Source: Sphingobacterium endophyticum (GTDB lineage Bacteria; Bacteroidota; Bacteroidia; Sphingobacteriales; Sphingobacteriaceae). From it: DNA of 64,000 nucleotides. Under the pieces are notes generated by a model. It did not search any database and was not told where the DNA came from. It was given only the letters and a program-made list of their open reading frames with translations. The stretch covers positions 19,673 to 83,672 of the forward strand of contig NZ_SMMI01000017.1 in NCBI RefSeq assembly GCF_009733535.1, read 5' to 3'. Positions within the stretch are counted from its first letter, which is position 1. Every line of letters starts with the position of its first letter. This document shows, one piece after another, positions 45,101 through 53,360 of this stretch. A program made the translations under genes and the position numbers.

Positions 45101-45692
45101 GTTCTTCTGCTATAACTACAAAGGTGAGCAAATTGACTGTAAAGTGTTTTTCAGCACCTCTAAAAGCCAGCAGTTTACAAGGAACAACTGTGCTGCGGGC
45201 CAGCAGGGTGGGACATATTCCTATTCGATCCCCGCAGGAAAGTATACCTCTACGATTTCCCAGGCAGACGCCGATAGAAAAGCAGCTGAGGAACTGACAA
45301 TTGAAGGTCAGCTAGCGGCTAATTCCAATGCTCCCTGCAATAACAATATAACCTATACAGACTTGAATCTTGAATATGTCGGAGACTGGGGAGGTAGGAT
45401 CCAGAGGATAAGGATGGTGTCCACGGATCCAAATGTAGGGACATTTGATCTTTATCCGACCTTTGGTGTGACTTCTGAAACGTTCAGCATACCTGTGGGG
45501 AGCTATTCTTCCGTACAGGTTTTTGCCGATGGTACCGGGGCGAATTATGATGGCTTTGTAAATATTGTTTCATCAAAAAGCGGCACGCACTGTCAGAATA
45601 TCGGAATGGGAGGGGCCACTCCAAACTTTACCAATATTCAGTTCAGTCAGACGGGAACTAAGAGGATCGTTGTTCAGGAATATTGTATGTAA
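42153..45692 (+). CDS. large secreted YD/Rhs-like protein with DUF5977 domain
   Basis: This 1179-residue protein begins with a signal peptide (MNRYILIITYLVMYIIGFGQ). A long beta-rich body starts with SSGMVNIPVDLFGVQVSSF and GYGWQLSINPRVTRQ, typical of SpvB/Rhs-type shells in Bacteroidota. Near 870-1000 come LWGYGGRYPVISIGNSSYQE and YD-like repeats (YIYDSQGRLEQIRD). A DUF5977 domain (NNCAAGQQGGTYSYSIPAGK) lies near 1008-1062 and a beta domain closes it. It lies between WPDYVF copy 2 and the Rhs toxin gene, whose start falls just past its stop, and may build part of the toxin shell. Confidence 0.8.
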   Translation: MNRYILIITYLVMYIIGFGQHNNSTNFINIPPNPTSSKFKQFTDNQINLSSGMVNIPVDLFGVQVSSFAMNFQLTYSTSGISIMDSPLPFGYGWQLSINPRVTRQVLGRADEKFPFKGSYIHSQSNWGNRFSSITGGPNLGDYGDYYEPLKGIVSTSNSTEYQLNNSDFNDPQKDIFTVQLPNKSINFFLSWNGNIPVAKSYGNHLSISLEFSNRQIKGIRVIDEDGTLYRFGNLNNETDRAYFEEYGGTEHAWLLREIELVNGQKLAFHWIEKNISSFAPSISSTVSVKDYKLYKLDDDYGFNPTIDDVGGNINIAEFSSPTAKFLSKVVFPGGTVDIGFKAGSIPMVNGISLRDSKGYLIKDIKLSHGPLNGTNYSHFLLNGIEVGNEKYSFQYNSNYFSKDSPSIDLWGMYNGKVNQAHPPAVKILTHTNSYGNSLSANFPLSINGADREVDTTKMRAFIMEKVIYPTGGATQIIYEPHRFNYSETYPGFSTAPTTPTMGGGLRVRALRYFDESSTLQFEKSYKYGKNENGLAKIKLIPTMNTMIDEVFSLVYGWPIPGYIGTVPNFYRNIQIKSLSDYKAYDFGKSSFWYDQVTEYSGGGKTVRDFIFKDDDISNMPVTHLFQKRFTNRVYTLFQGGPKMERETVFKKVGNGYDTVLKKENIYQLFTYANDSTVSNMAVNRRFVNSSLNQALSGIDILYPYNDNEPRSQSIKDKFGYNIAHYSIIPCFYYLSRSIVTEYSNSGPIRDMTNFTYSSIRNTYLSKEERTNSFGQTISVSYKYPFDFVAGIGPTMTQRNMVIFPLEMETSKGTSIRLEKNLFSNDASLTNGLLLLRERQVLENGTMIDWNRVNRFDKFGNPVEVMGKLKPTSVQLWGYGGRYPVISIGNSSYQEVLSALGSNAVSILNSINENVVNDELLTSTARTLRDHVDLKKSLVNYRTYKNLIGISSVSDEKGDMLRYIYDSQGRLEQIRDITGNILQFFCYNYKGEQIDCKVFFSTSKSQQFTRNNCAAGQQGGTYSYSIPAGKYTSTISQADADRKAAEELTIEGQLAANSNAPCNNNITYTDLNLEYVGDWGGRIQRIRMVSTDPNVGTFDLYPTFGVTSETFSIPVGSYSSVQVFADGTGANYDGFVNIVSSKSGTHCQNIGMGGATPNFTNIQFSQTGTKRIVVQEYCM

Positions 45693-45703
45693 TCTTAGGA
45701 GCC

Positions 45704-48700
45704 ATGAAAACAAAATTAATAAGACTAATAGGTTCAATGCTCTTCCTCATGCTATCCATTGGAAGTGCCCAATCACAGATCGGTCACCGAGAGGTCGGTA
45801 GCTATAATGGTGAAACCGAAATTAGTGCGGTAAGGAGTGTCACCTTGAAGAGCGGTTTTACTGCACAAGGTCCTTTGCGTGTTTTTGTTACGGGAGGGAC
45901 CTCCCTTCTAGCTACAAAAGTTACTCGATCGAAGAATTTTATATTGACCAGAACCTTTAGGGACAGTGTCAAGATCGGTCAGATCAACACGGTCCGTACA
46001 ACGAATAAAGAAAATCAGTCCTTACAATATCTTGACGGTCTTGGTAGGCCGGTACAAGAAGTTATGGTGATGGCAAGCCCAGATGAACTCGATGTTGTGA
46101 GGCACATTGAGTATGACAGTTATGGAAGGGAATCAAAGGTCTACCTACCATATGCAGAAGATACCAGTTACAATGGGAGCTTCAAGATCTCTGCAAAGAT
46201 TTCCCAGACAAAGTTTTACGGTGATGGAACTGGCTGGGATCCAGCTGTATCTCCTAACCTCGCTCCATTCTCTGTTAAAGTAATGGAGAAAAGTCCACTT
46301 GGTAGGGTGGAAGAAATGGGATTTCCGGGGACAGCGTGGCAGCCATCGGCAGCTAGAACAGCTTCTGGCGGACGTACTGTTGTCAACCTGACCGGAGCAA
46401 ATGTCGCTGGTGAGGTTAGGAAATGGATCATAAAATCGGACAGCCTGATCGGAACGAGCTTCTATTCCAAGGGTACCCTGAAGAAGAATGTGGTAAAGGA
46501 TGAAAACTGGACATCTGGGAATCAGGGGACCAGCGAGGAATTTGTCGACCTTGAGGGGAAGACCGTCCTGAAAAGGACATGGAAGAGCAATACGGAATCA
46601 TTGGATACCTATTTAATATACAACGAGACAGGAGATCTGAGGTATGTTGTGCCACCGGGCCTAAAAAAGGATAAATACAAGGAAACGGATCTTGAATTTT
46701 TGGGCTATGCCTATCTATATCGATACGATGCTGAACGGAGGCTCGTGGAGAAGAAAGTTCCAGGAAAGGGATGGGATTATCTGGTATACAACTCTGCTAA
46801 TCTCGTGGTATTGACCCAAGATGCAAACCAGCGAGCAAATGGTGAATGGTCATATACAAAATATGATGGAATTCAGCGAGTTGCTAATTCAGGAATCTAT
46901 AAGAATCCGTTAATCACTAGCCGACCAGCCGCTCAATCTGCGGTCACAAACCATAGGGACAGCGGGGCCGAAAAGTTATATGAAAGTAGGGACCAAACCT
47001 CCGAATATACCAATTTAGCATTTCCAGTTTCAGGAATTACGGTTCTCACGGTCACCTATTATGATGACTATTCCTTTCCCGATGCCGGAACTCCTATATT
47101 TCTCCCTTCCGGAATAATAAGGAGCAATAAAACCAAGGGACTAACTACGGGTAAAAGGGTGTATAATGTGGACGGAACCGGTCCATTGCTTTCCGTTTTT
47201 TATTACGACGAAAAGGCCAGGATGGTCCAATCTAGGGAAAAGAACCATCTTGGCGGCATGGAGGTCATGACCAATACCTATAATTTCAATGGCGAGAACT
47301 TGATCAGTAAAAGGGAGCACACAGGTAGCCCCGTTGCCTCCGCCCCGAAAACGACGCTGGTCTCAAGCCATACCTATGACCACCAAGGTAGGCAGATAGA
47401 TACGAAGTTGAAAGTAAATTCACAAACCGAGATTATCCAGTCACGGCTTGAATACAACAGTATCGGACAATTGACCAAGAAAAAGGTTCACAGTGAAAAT
47501 GGAGGAAATTCTTTCCTGAATTCCATTACCTATTCCTATAACGAACGGGGATGGACAAACGGTTCCTCATCTCTTAATTTTACGCAAAGAATCGACTATA
47601 ATAAGGATACTAATAGTAATATAATTAGCAACGCACAGTACAACGGTAATATTGCAAGACAGCAATGGGGACATGGACAGGTGATAACATCTTCATTCTC
47701 GTATACCTACGACAGGTTGGATCGACTTGTCAACGGTACGGACGGTTCGAATATGACCGAAATAATGAGCTATGACGATATGGGGAACATCCTGAGCCTA
47801 AAGCGTGATAACCAAGCTACAATAGCCTACTCATACGAAAACGGGAATAAGAGCAACAGGCTGATGGGGATATCTGGGGGGCTTACCGGAAACTTTACCT
47901 ATGATGCAAATGGGAATGCGCTTACCGATAGGAGCGGGATGAACTTCAGCTACAACCTTCTCAATCTTCCCAAAGCGGTAGGTGGTGTTGGTACGAATCT
48001 GACCATAATGTACGATGCATTGGGTAATAAGCTCAGAAAGACGTCCGTCGTTTCCGGAGTTACCACCGTGAGGGACTATTTGGGGGGCATCGAATATAGT
48101 AAGGTAGGGACAGGGTCTCCTATTATCGAATTGGTAACCACGGGTGAGGGATACCTACAGAACAATTCGGGGACATATTCCTACCATTATTATAATATGG
48201 ACCATTTGGGGAATGTCAGGTCCGTTTACAAAAGAGGAGCAAGTGCTACGGTTCCTGAAATAATACAGAAACAGGACTATTACCCATTCGGAAAGACGAA
48301 GTCCCTTGTAACGGGAGGGGTAAATCACTATCTTTACAACGGTAAGGAAAGGCTACCGGAGATAAAGGATCAGCTGGACTATGGAGCGAGGTTCTATGAC
48401 CCGGAGATAGGAAGATGGAATGTTGTTGATCCACTTGGTGAAAAATATAGCGGGGTTTCCCCATATGCTTATGCACTGAACGACCCAATTTTTTACATTG
48501 ACCCCAATGGTATGGAACCCGATGGGAACGGAGCTTCCTATTATTACACTTTTACCGGAGATGATGCACGTAGCTTCCTGAAGCTTTTACAGTCGTTCTA
48601 TTCTCCGATGGAAGATATGAACTATGTAAGGCTTCCTGCAGTTCATGTGTATGCTTCGCGGTTCGGAGGATCGCAGCTAGGCGAGATCATGGAGTCTAGC

Positions 48701-49285
48701 GTTTCAGCTTATGAGGAAGGACGGGGGTATACCAGGTACATAGCTCCTTCACATCAGTACCTGTTTGGACCAAATCCATATCGTCCTTGGGGCGGTCCTC
48801 AGACAGCACAGGAATGGGAGCAGGCAGGAGATATCCTTGGGGCAACCGAAATCCCGGGTCTTGCGCAATTAGGTGATGCCATATCTCTTGGCAGCAATCT
48901 CTATCAGGGTAATGGCACAGGAACATTTTTGTCATTGGCAGCATTTATTCCAGGAGGAAGTCAATCTAAACTTGCAGCTAAGGTGTTAAGGAATCGGCAT
49001 TTAGCTGGAAAGGTTCACCTTAAAACAGGAGTTCCTTTTGATAAGGCAGGTTTTCCTGACTTCTCAGGTAATTTATATAAGGAAGGCTTAAGTGATGTTA
49101 TAATAAAGCCAACAGGAAGCAGAGTTGCTGATTTTGCAGCGGCAAATAAAGCCGCAGGGTATAGTTCCACACCTAAAGGATATACATGGCATCATCATCA
49201 AACAACTGGAAGAATGCAGTTAGTAGAAACTGGTGTTCATTCTAAGACAGGTCATACCGGAGGATTTTCATTATGGTATTATTAA
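45704..49285 (+). CDS. Rhs polymorphic toxin with DUF6443 domain and HNH-like nuclease tip
   Basis: This 1193-residue protein starts at 45704 after a TAGGAG ribosome site, with a signal peptide (MKTKLIRLIGSMLFLMLSIG). A DUF6443 domain (SLQYLDGLGRPVQEVMVMAS) and then many YD repeats follow. The Rhs-associated core is near 857-935: YYPFGKTKS, NHYLYNGKE, YGARFYDPEIGRWNVVDPLG and DPNGMEPDG. After it the sequence is unique and ends in GYTWHHHQTTGRMQLVETGV, a WHH-type HNH/EndoVII nuclease signature. DNA turns AT-rich in the tip from about 48960. A SUKH immunity gene follows after 20 bases. Confidence 0.88.
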   Translation: MKTKLIRLIGSMLFLMLSIGSAQSQIGHREVGSYNGETEISAVRSVTLKSGFTAQGPLRVFVTGGTSLLATKVTRSKNFILTRTFRDSVKIGQINTVRTTNKENQSLQYLDGLGRPVQEVMVMASPDELDVVRHIEYDSYGRESKVYLPYAEDTSYNGSFKISAKISQTKFYGDGTGWDPAVSPNLAPFSVKVMEKSPLGRVEEMGFPGTAWQPSAARTASGGRTVVNLTGANVAGEVRKWIIKSDSLIGTSFYSKGTLKKNVVKDENWTSGNQGTSEEFVDLEGKTVLKRTWKSNTESLDTYLIYNETGDLRYVVPPGLKKDKYKETDLEFLGYAYLYRYDAERRLVEKKVPGKGWDYLVYNSANLVVLTQDANQRANGEWSYTKYDGIQRVANSGIYKNPLITSRPAAQSAVTNHRDSGAEKLYESRDQTSEYTNLAFPVSGITVLTVTYYDDYSFPDAGTPIFLPSGIIRSNKTKGLTTGKRVYNVDGTGPLLSVFYYDEKARMVQSREKNHLGGMEVMTNTYNFNGENLISKREHTGSPVASAPKTTLVSSHTYDHQGRQIDTKLKVNSQTEIIQSRLEYNSIGQLTKKKVHSENGGNSFLNSITYSYNERGWTNGSSSLNFTQRIDYNKDTNSNIISNAQYNGNIARQQWGHGQVITSSFSYTYDRLDRLVNGTDGSNMTEIMSYDDMGNILSLKRDNQATIAYSYENGNKSNRLMGISGGLTGNFTYDANGNALTDRSGMNFSYNLLNLPKAVGGVGTNLTIMYDALGNKLRKTSVVSGVTTVRDYLGGIEYSKVGTGSPIIELVTTGEGYLQNNSGTYSYHYYNMDHLGNVRSVYKRGASATVPEIIQKQDYYPFGKTKSLVTGGVNHYLYNGKERLPEIKDQLDYGARFYDPEIGRWNVVDPLGEKYSGVSPYAYALNDPIFYIDPNGMEPDGNGASYYYTFTGDDARSFLKLLQSFYSPMEDMNYVRLPAVHVYASRFGGSQLGEIMESSVSAYEEGRGYTRYIAPSHQYLFGPNPYRPWGGPQTAQEWEQAGDILGATEIPGLAQLGDAISLGSNLYQGNGTGTFLSLAAFIPGGSQSKLAAKVLRNRHLAGKVHLKTGVPFDKAGFPDFSGNLYKEGLSDVIIKPTGSRVADFAAANKAAGYSSTPKGYTWHHHQTTGRMQLVETGVHSKTGHTGGFSLWYY

Positions 49286-49305
49286 GAATTATAATAGTTT
49301 TAATT

Positions 49306-49782
49306 ATGGTAACTTTTTCACAAACAGAAAAGCAATTGAACTCGATACGAATTGAAGAAATTGAAAAATATGTCGGTTTAAGCTTTCCAAATCAGTACAA
49401 AGAACATTTGCTCAAAAATAATGGTGGACAATGTAGTCCAAATGTCTTTAAGTTTAACGAAAACGGAAAATGGACAGAGTCTTGTATTGATTGGTTTTTG
49501 GCAATATACGATGGAGAATATGATAATCTAAAAGAGTACATTAAAACATATAAGTTAGAAGAGAAAAGACTTCCGCTTAATATATTACCAATAGCGCATG
49601 ACCCTGGAGGGAATTTGATTTGTATTTCCTGTGACTTAGAAGACGAAGGGTATGTGTATTTTTGGGATCATGAAAATGAGGTAGATTATAATACATCAGG
49701 CGATAATGATTATACCAATTTGTATTTTGTGGCAAATGATTTTAATGAATTTATTAACGGTTTGAAGGAGAGTTTTTCATAG
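49306..49782 (+). CDS. SUKH (SMI1/KNR4) family immunity protein
   Basis: This 158-residue protein has the SUKH fold marks: IEEIEKYVGLSFPNQYKEHL near the N terminus, LPLNILPIAHDPGGNLICIS in the middle and VYFWDHENEV. I chose the Met at 49306 (MVTFSQTEKQLN), since the longer frame overlaps the toxin gene and adds a hydrophobic leader. SUKH proteins neutralise the nuclease tips of Rhs, WapA and CDI toxins, and HNH-type tips are common partners. It should be the cognate antidote of the toxin just upstream. Confidence 0.87.
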   Translation: MVTFSQTEKQLNSIRIEEIEKYVGLSFPNQYKEHLLKNNGGQCSPNVFKFNENGKWTESCIDWFLAIYDGEYDNLKEYIKTYKLEEKRLPLNILPIAHDPGGNLICISCDLEDEGYVYFWDHENEVDYNTSGDNDYTNLYFVANDFNEFINGLKESFS

Positions 49783-49788
49783 ATATAA

Positions 49789-50073
49789 GTAGTTGCCGCT
49801 AAAACGGGAACAGAGTTATTTAATTTTACGGGCAAGGCAGCAAGCCGAATGGCTGATAAAGCGAGAGCTATTCCAATACAAACTCTGGATGATATAATAA
49901 AAGCCCCGATGTCTGTAGTTAAAGATCCGCAAGGAACAAGTGCGCTTATGCATTATTCACAAATGTGGAAGAACGGCAAGCTATATAATGCAGAGGTTTT
50001 ATACGACAAAGAGGCTATTACAATAATGCACTTTAAATATACCCCAAAGCCGTTGGTTCTTTGCCTGCAATAA
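49789..50073 (+). pseudogene. orphan Rhs toxin tip fragment 1
   Basis: An open frame begins just after a TAA at 49786 and has no proper start: VAAKTGTELFNFTGKAASRM reads like the linker between an Rhs core and its toxin. It continues with QTLDDIIKAPMSVVKDPQGT, ALMHYSQMWKNGKLYNAEVL and an end at 50073. The Rhs core that should precede it is missing, so it is a displaced C-terminal tip. It may become active again by recombination into the upstream Rhs gene. A colicin-immunity-like gene follows after 11 bases. Confidence 0.65.
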
Positions 50074-50084
50074 AATAATAAGTT

Positions 50085-50384
50085 ATGTTTGAAAAGAACG
50101 ATAAACGAAGGTTATATCATTTGATGGATATGTATTTGTCGGGTAATATTACCGATATAATCTTTTGTGATGAATTTTATTATTCTTATGATTTAGAAAT
50201 TGATATTGATACTCTTACTGATATTGAAAAGAAAGCATTTTCGGAGTTAAGCACTATTTCGGACAGATTTTCCGAATTTGAAGAAGATCATATAAAATAC
50301 CCTAAAGGTTTTTATACCGCAGAAGAGTTAAAACAAAAGTTAATCGAGACGCAAGAGAAATTACAAGAGCAAAGACCGATTTAA
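50085..50384 (+). CDS. colicin-type immunity-like protein
   Basis: This 99-residue acidic helical protein reads MFEKNDKRRLYHLMDMYLSG, then DIIFCDEFYYSYDLEIDIDT and YPKGFYTAEELKQKLIETQE. The layout resembles the bacterial self-protective colicin-like immunity family (ColD/ColE5 immunity type): an N-terminal helix ending in LSG, a conserved F-C-x-E-F/Y region and an EELK end. It follows orphan tip 1 directly, so the two were toxin and antidote. Family placement is by pattern only. Confidence 0.65.
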   Translation: MFEKNDKRRLYHLMDMYLSGNITDIIFCDEFYYSYDLEIDIDTLTDIEKKAFSELSTISDRFSEFEEDHIKYPKGFYTAEELKQKLIETQEKLQEQRPI

Positions 50385-50397
50385 TCGGGCTTTTGTT
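50376..50397 (+). terminator. weak hairpin at the end of the immunity gene
   Basis: CCGAT at 50376-50380 pairs with 50384-50388 across the stop codon and is followed by GCTTTTGTT. The short stem makes it a weak candidate. Confidence 0.4.
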
Positions 50398-50401
50398 ATG
50401 A

Positions 50402-50592
50402 ATGTCTTGGGACCAAGCAGAACCTATGTGGCAAAGACTATTGGCCATGTATGCAAAAGGCGTAAATGGTTCAGTACACTTTTTTCAAACTCAAATACAA
50501 GGGTAAGATTAAATAGTGTCTGGAGGACTGTTGAATATTCGCTATTGAATGGAAAAAATAATATAATTTATCAATTTTTTTTTATACCGTGA
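50402..50592 (+). pseudogene. orphan Rhs toxin tip fragment 2, frameshifted
   Basis: From 50402 a frame reads MSWDQAEPMWQRLLAMYAKG and SVHFFQTQIQG before a stop. In another frame, RLNSVWRTVEYSLLNGKNNI continues to a stop at 50592. A frameshift near 50500 joins the two into one small toxin-tip-like protein with an aromatic-rich end. The final TGA overlaps the GTG start of the next small gene. There is no Rhs core before it. The toxin activity is not recognised. Confidence 0.5.
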
Positions 50593-50840
50593 TTACAATA
50601 GATAAAATCAAGATATACAAACGTTTTAATGGAGAAATAGACGGTTGGGCAAGAGTTGGCACAAAAGAAGAATCAATTATGAACGATCATGCTTGGATTT
50701 TAATCGAAGGTTATATTCAGGATATAAATTTTGTGAAGAAAGGTCTGGCATCCTATGCACTTATGAAATCATTGAATGAAAGATTAAATGAAAACTGCGA
50801 TAGTAAAGAAATTATTGAACTTAATAAGGAAATGGCATAA
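50589..50840 (+). CDS. small immunity-like protein, GTG start
   Basis: This 83-residue protein reads MITIDKIKIYKRFNGEIDGW and ARVGTKEESIMNDHAWILIE, with a helical end. The start GTG at 50589 overlaps the stop of toxin-tip fragment 2 (GTGA), which argues for coupled translation of a toxin-antidote pair. No family is recognised. It is followed by a good terminator. Confidence 0.6.
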   Translation: MITIDKIKIYKRFNGEIDGWARVGTKEESIMNDHAWILIEGYIQDINFVKKGLASYALMKSLNERLNENCDSKEIIELNKEMA

Positions 50841-50842
50841 GA

Positions 50843-50868
50843 AAAAGCCTGAATTTTTTTTGGCTTTT
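50843..50868 (+). terminator. rho-independent terminator after the toxin/immunity cassettes
   Basis: AAAAGCC at 50843-50849 pairs with 50862-50868, with the T-rich loop and the TTTT of the descending arm serving as the U-tract. It sits three bases after the stop at 50840 and ends the cassette series. Confidence 0.65.
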
Positions 50869-50915
50869 GCATTTTAAACTTCTTTGCAATTTTCGATCAA
50901 AATGAATTATTAAAG

Positions 50916-51770
50916 ATGAAAAGTAAATTGAAAAAATTATTTCTCCTTGTTGGAATCCTGATGTCAGCCAGTACCGTACTAGGGCAAACCTTAATAAGCG
51001 TAAACTCTCCAGGATGGAAGAAAGTTGCATACAATCATCTGTCTGGAGGAAGAGGATTTGGAAAGATAACCATTTATACTACTGGGGGCAGTTATGCTCC
51101 TGAATATACGGATATATATTGGTATAAAGATTGGTTGTCCCAATCCGGTATAAGTATCGAATCCAATAGCAATAATAGAAGTTATTGGAGTGACGCTCGT
51201 GTGACTTCCTCCCAGGACACCACATTTGTCGAGGTTTATTTTACTCGCGCTATAGCAAATAATCTCTATGTAAAAATAGATCCCTATGGATGGAATCCCG
51301 CAAAGGAATACTCAGGAGCTCTGTCAGACGGAAATGGTACAATTGGCGCCACGGCAAAGATTCATCGTTTCAACCTAAAGGACCAGTTTGTTGTCGGCTT
51401 TAATGGTTTTGTTGGAATTGGAACAAATAATCCTCAGGAGTCTCTTTCTGTCAACGGAAACATCAGGGCCCGTGAGGTCAAAGTAGAATCCACTAATTGG
51501 CCAGACTATGTCTTTGATCAGGGTTATGAAAAAATGAACCTTCGTGATCTAGAAAAGTTTATTCTCAGCAACAAGCATTTGCCAGAAATACCAAAAGCAA
51601 GCCAGGTAGCAGCAGAAGGAATCAAAGTGGGAGAAATGAATAAGTTATTATTAAAGAAAATTGAGGAGCTTACCCTTCATTTAATTGAAAAAGACCATCA
51701 GGTCGAATCCATGGAAAATAAATTAAATGAACTCACTGAAAGATTAAATGGGATGCAATCAGGAAAATAA
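50916..51770 (+). CDS. secreted tail-fibre-like protein with WPDYVF module, copy 3
   Basis: This 284-residue protein has a signal peptide (MKSKLKKLFLLVGILMSAST, cut near VLGQ). Its N-terminal 145 residues (VNSPGWKKVAYNHLSGGRGF, then DIYWYKDW and YGWNPAKEYSG) are homologous to those of copy 4 but not to copies 1, 2 or 5. The shared C-terminal module follows: VGIGTNNPQESLSVNGNIRA, TNWPDYVF, HLPEIPKASQVA, VGEMNKLLLKKIEELTLHLI and a coiled coil. It stands alone after the toxin cassettes, with no large YD gene following. Confidence 0.75.
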   Translation: MKSKLKKLFLLVGILMSASTVLGQTLISVNSPGWKKVAYNHLSGGRGFGKITIYTTGGSYAPEYTDIYWYKDWLSQSGISIESNSNNRSYWSDARVTSSQDTTFVEVYFTRAIANNLYVKIDPYGWNPAKEYSGALSDGNGTIGATAKIHRFNLKDQFVVGFNGFVGIGTNNPQESLSVNGNIRAREVKVESTNWPDYVFDQGYEKMNLRDLEKFILSNKHLPEIPKASQVAAEGIKVGEMNKLLLKKIEELTLHLIEKDHQVESMENKLNELTERLNGMQSGK

Positions 51771-52541
51771 TAACCTAAATTTCCAAGATTCAAATTTTGA
51801 TAGGATATTGGAAATTTCTCTTTGGGGTATATCGTTTTTCTTCGGTACAAATCTTTTAGTCTAAAAAAATGCATCTATTAGGTTCGGAATTGGTTAAAAG
51901 TTAAATAAGTCGCTTCACAAATTTGAATGAGATCGGTTCAATAAAGATTAATGACTATATTTTGCTCCTTCTGCTAAATGTCCTATGTTTTTTTTCAATA
52001 ACACAAATGAGTAACCAAATATTCGCTAAAGTGAAAAGGAGTTTTTTACTCAAAATCGCTGATAATATTGCCTGTCCTTAATTCGAAATTAAACTTCAAT
52101 TAGTAGTGGTGAATCAACGAAAATTCTAAATTTTGCAACGGTGCACGGTCGCCTAATTGGACATGAAGAATATTATGTCAGTATAGGACAAAATTACCGA
52201 TTAAAATTAACATTATTAAACTTTTACAGCTTGGATAAGAAAGGAATCTAATGAGTGTTAAGCAGTAATAACTCAACATATTCCAGGCAATGTAGAATGT
52301 TCCAATGCGCTTGTAAAGAAATACGTCTCAAGAAAATAGAACCTTGAAGAAATTTTAAAGTCTATATTTAAATTATCTTTTACCTGATAATTGAGAAAGG
52401 AAAGTTTGCTAATGCTTTTTGGTAGAAAAAGTGAAAAATTTATTTTTTCAAGAGATTTTATTTTAATAAAATTGCTTTCCGAATCAATGGAGGATTAGAT
52501 TCTTTTAATTTATCCAATATTAATCATTTATAAACAAAATT
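51771..52541. other. intergenic between WPDYVF copies 3 and 4
   Basis: These 770 AT-rich bases show no frame with coding character. The first part follows the copy 3 stop; the last part should carry the copy 4 promoter. Confidence 0.45.
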
Positions 52542-53360
52542 ATGAAATCATTATTAATATCGCTTTTAGCCTTTTGCCTACCTGTTTTAGGATTTGCCCA
52601 AACTCCTGTAAGTGCTGCGGTAAATTCCGCAGGATGGAAGAGAGTCGCTTTTGTCAATAGCGCATCAGGACGGGGCTTCGGTAAGGTAAGCGTTTATTCT
52701 ACGGGAAGTTCATCAACTCCCTACCACCTGGATATAGAATGGTTTAAGGATTGGTCTGTAACCGGAGGGATTTCTATAAGCAGCAACAGTACTTCTGGCT
52801 ATTGGAATGAAGCTAGATTGACTTACGATGGGGATTCAACATTTATTGAAGTCAATTTTACCAGGGATGTCGGGTCGATGGCGATTATTTCCGATACATA
52901 CGGTTGGAATAGCGCACAGCCTTTTTCCGGTATCCTGCCCAATGGAGGGGGGACTGTAAGAGCGCTGACAAAAGTTGGGAAATTGGCAATCGGTGAGAAT
53001 CTAATGGTTGCATTTAACGGTAATGTGGGAATAGGGACCTTAAATCCATCTTCAAAACTTTCAGTAAACGGAACGGTCAGGGCAAAAGAAGTCAGGGTAG
53101 AAGCAAGCCCATGGCCTGATTATGTCTTTCAGGATGGCTATGACCTCCCATCCTTAACGGATGTTAAAAACCATATCGAAAGATATGGGCACCTTCCTGA
53201 AGTACCGTCTGCATCAACAGTTGAAAAGGAGGGAATAGATTTAGGCAAAATGAACGCTTTACTATTAAAGAAGATTGAAGAATTAACCCTTCACCTGATT
53301 GAAAAAGAGGAGAGAATCAATTCTCTAGATGAAAGGATAAAATTGCTTGAGAAAAATTAG
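52542..53360 (+). CDS. secreted tail-fibre-like protein with WPDYVF module, copy 4
   Basis: This 272-residue paralogue of copy 3 has a signal peptide (MKSLLISLLAFCLPVLGFAQ). The N-terminal domain reads VNSAGWKRVAFVNSASGRGF, then DIEWFKDW and YGWNSAQPFSG. The shared module runs VGIGTLNPSSKLSVNGTVRA, PWPDYVF, HLPEVPSASTVE, LGKMNALLLKKIEELTLHLI and a short coiled coil. Copies 3 and 4 are a tandem duplication with diverged sequence. No YD gene follows, so it may be a free-standing surface protein or a donor for recombination. Confidence 0.75.
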   Translation: MKSLLISLLAFCLPVLGFAQTPVSAAVNSAGWKRVAFVNSASGRGFGKVSVYSTGSSSTPYHLDIEWFKDWSVTGGISISSNSTSGYWNEARLTYDGDSTFIEVNFTRDVGSMAIISDTYGWNSAQPFSGILPNGGGTVRALTKVGKLAIGENLMVAFNGNVGIGTLNPSSKLSVNGTVRAKEVRVEASPWPDYVFQDGYDLPSLTDVKNHIERYGHLPEVPSASTVEKEGIDLGKMNALLLKKIEELTLHLIEKEERINSLDERIKLLEKN

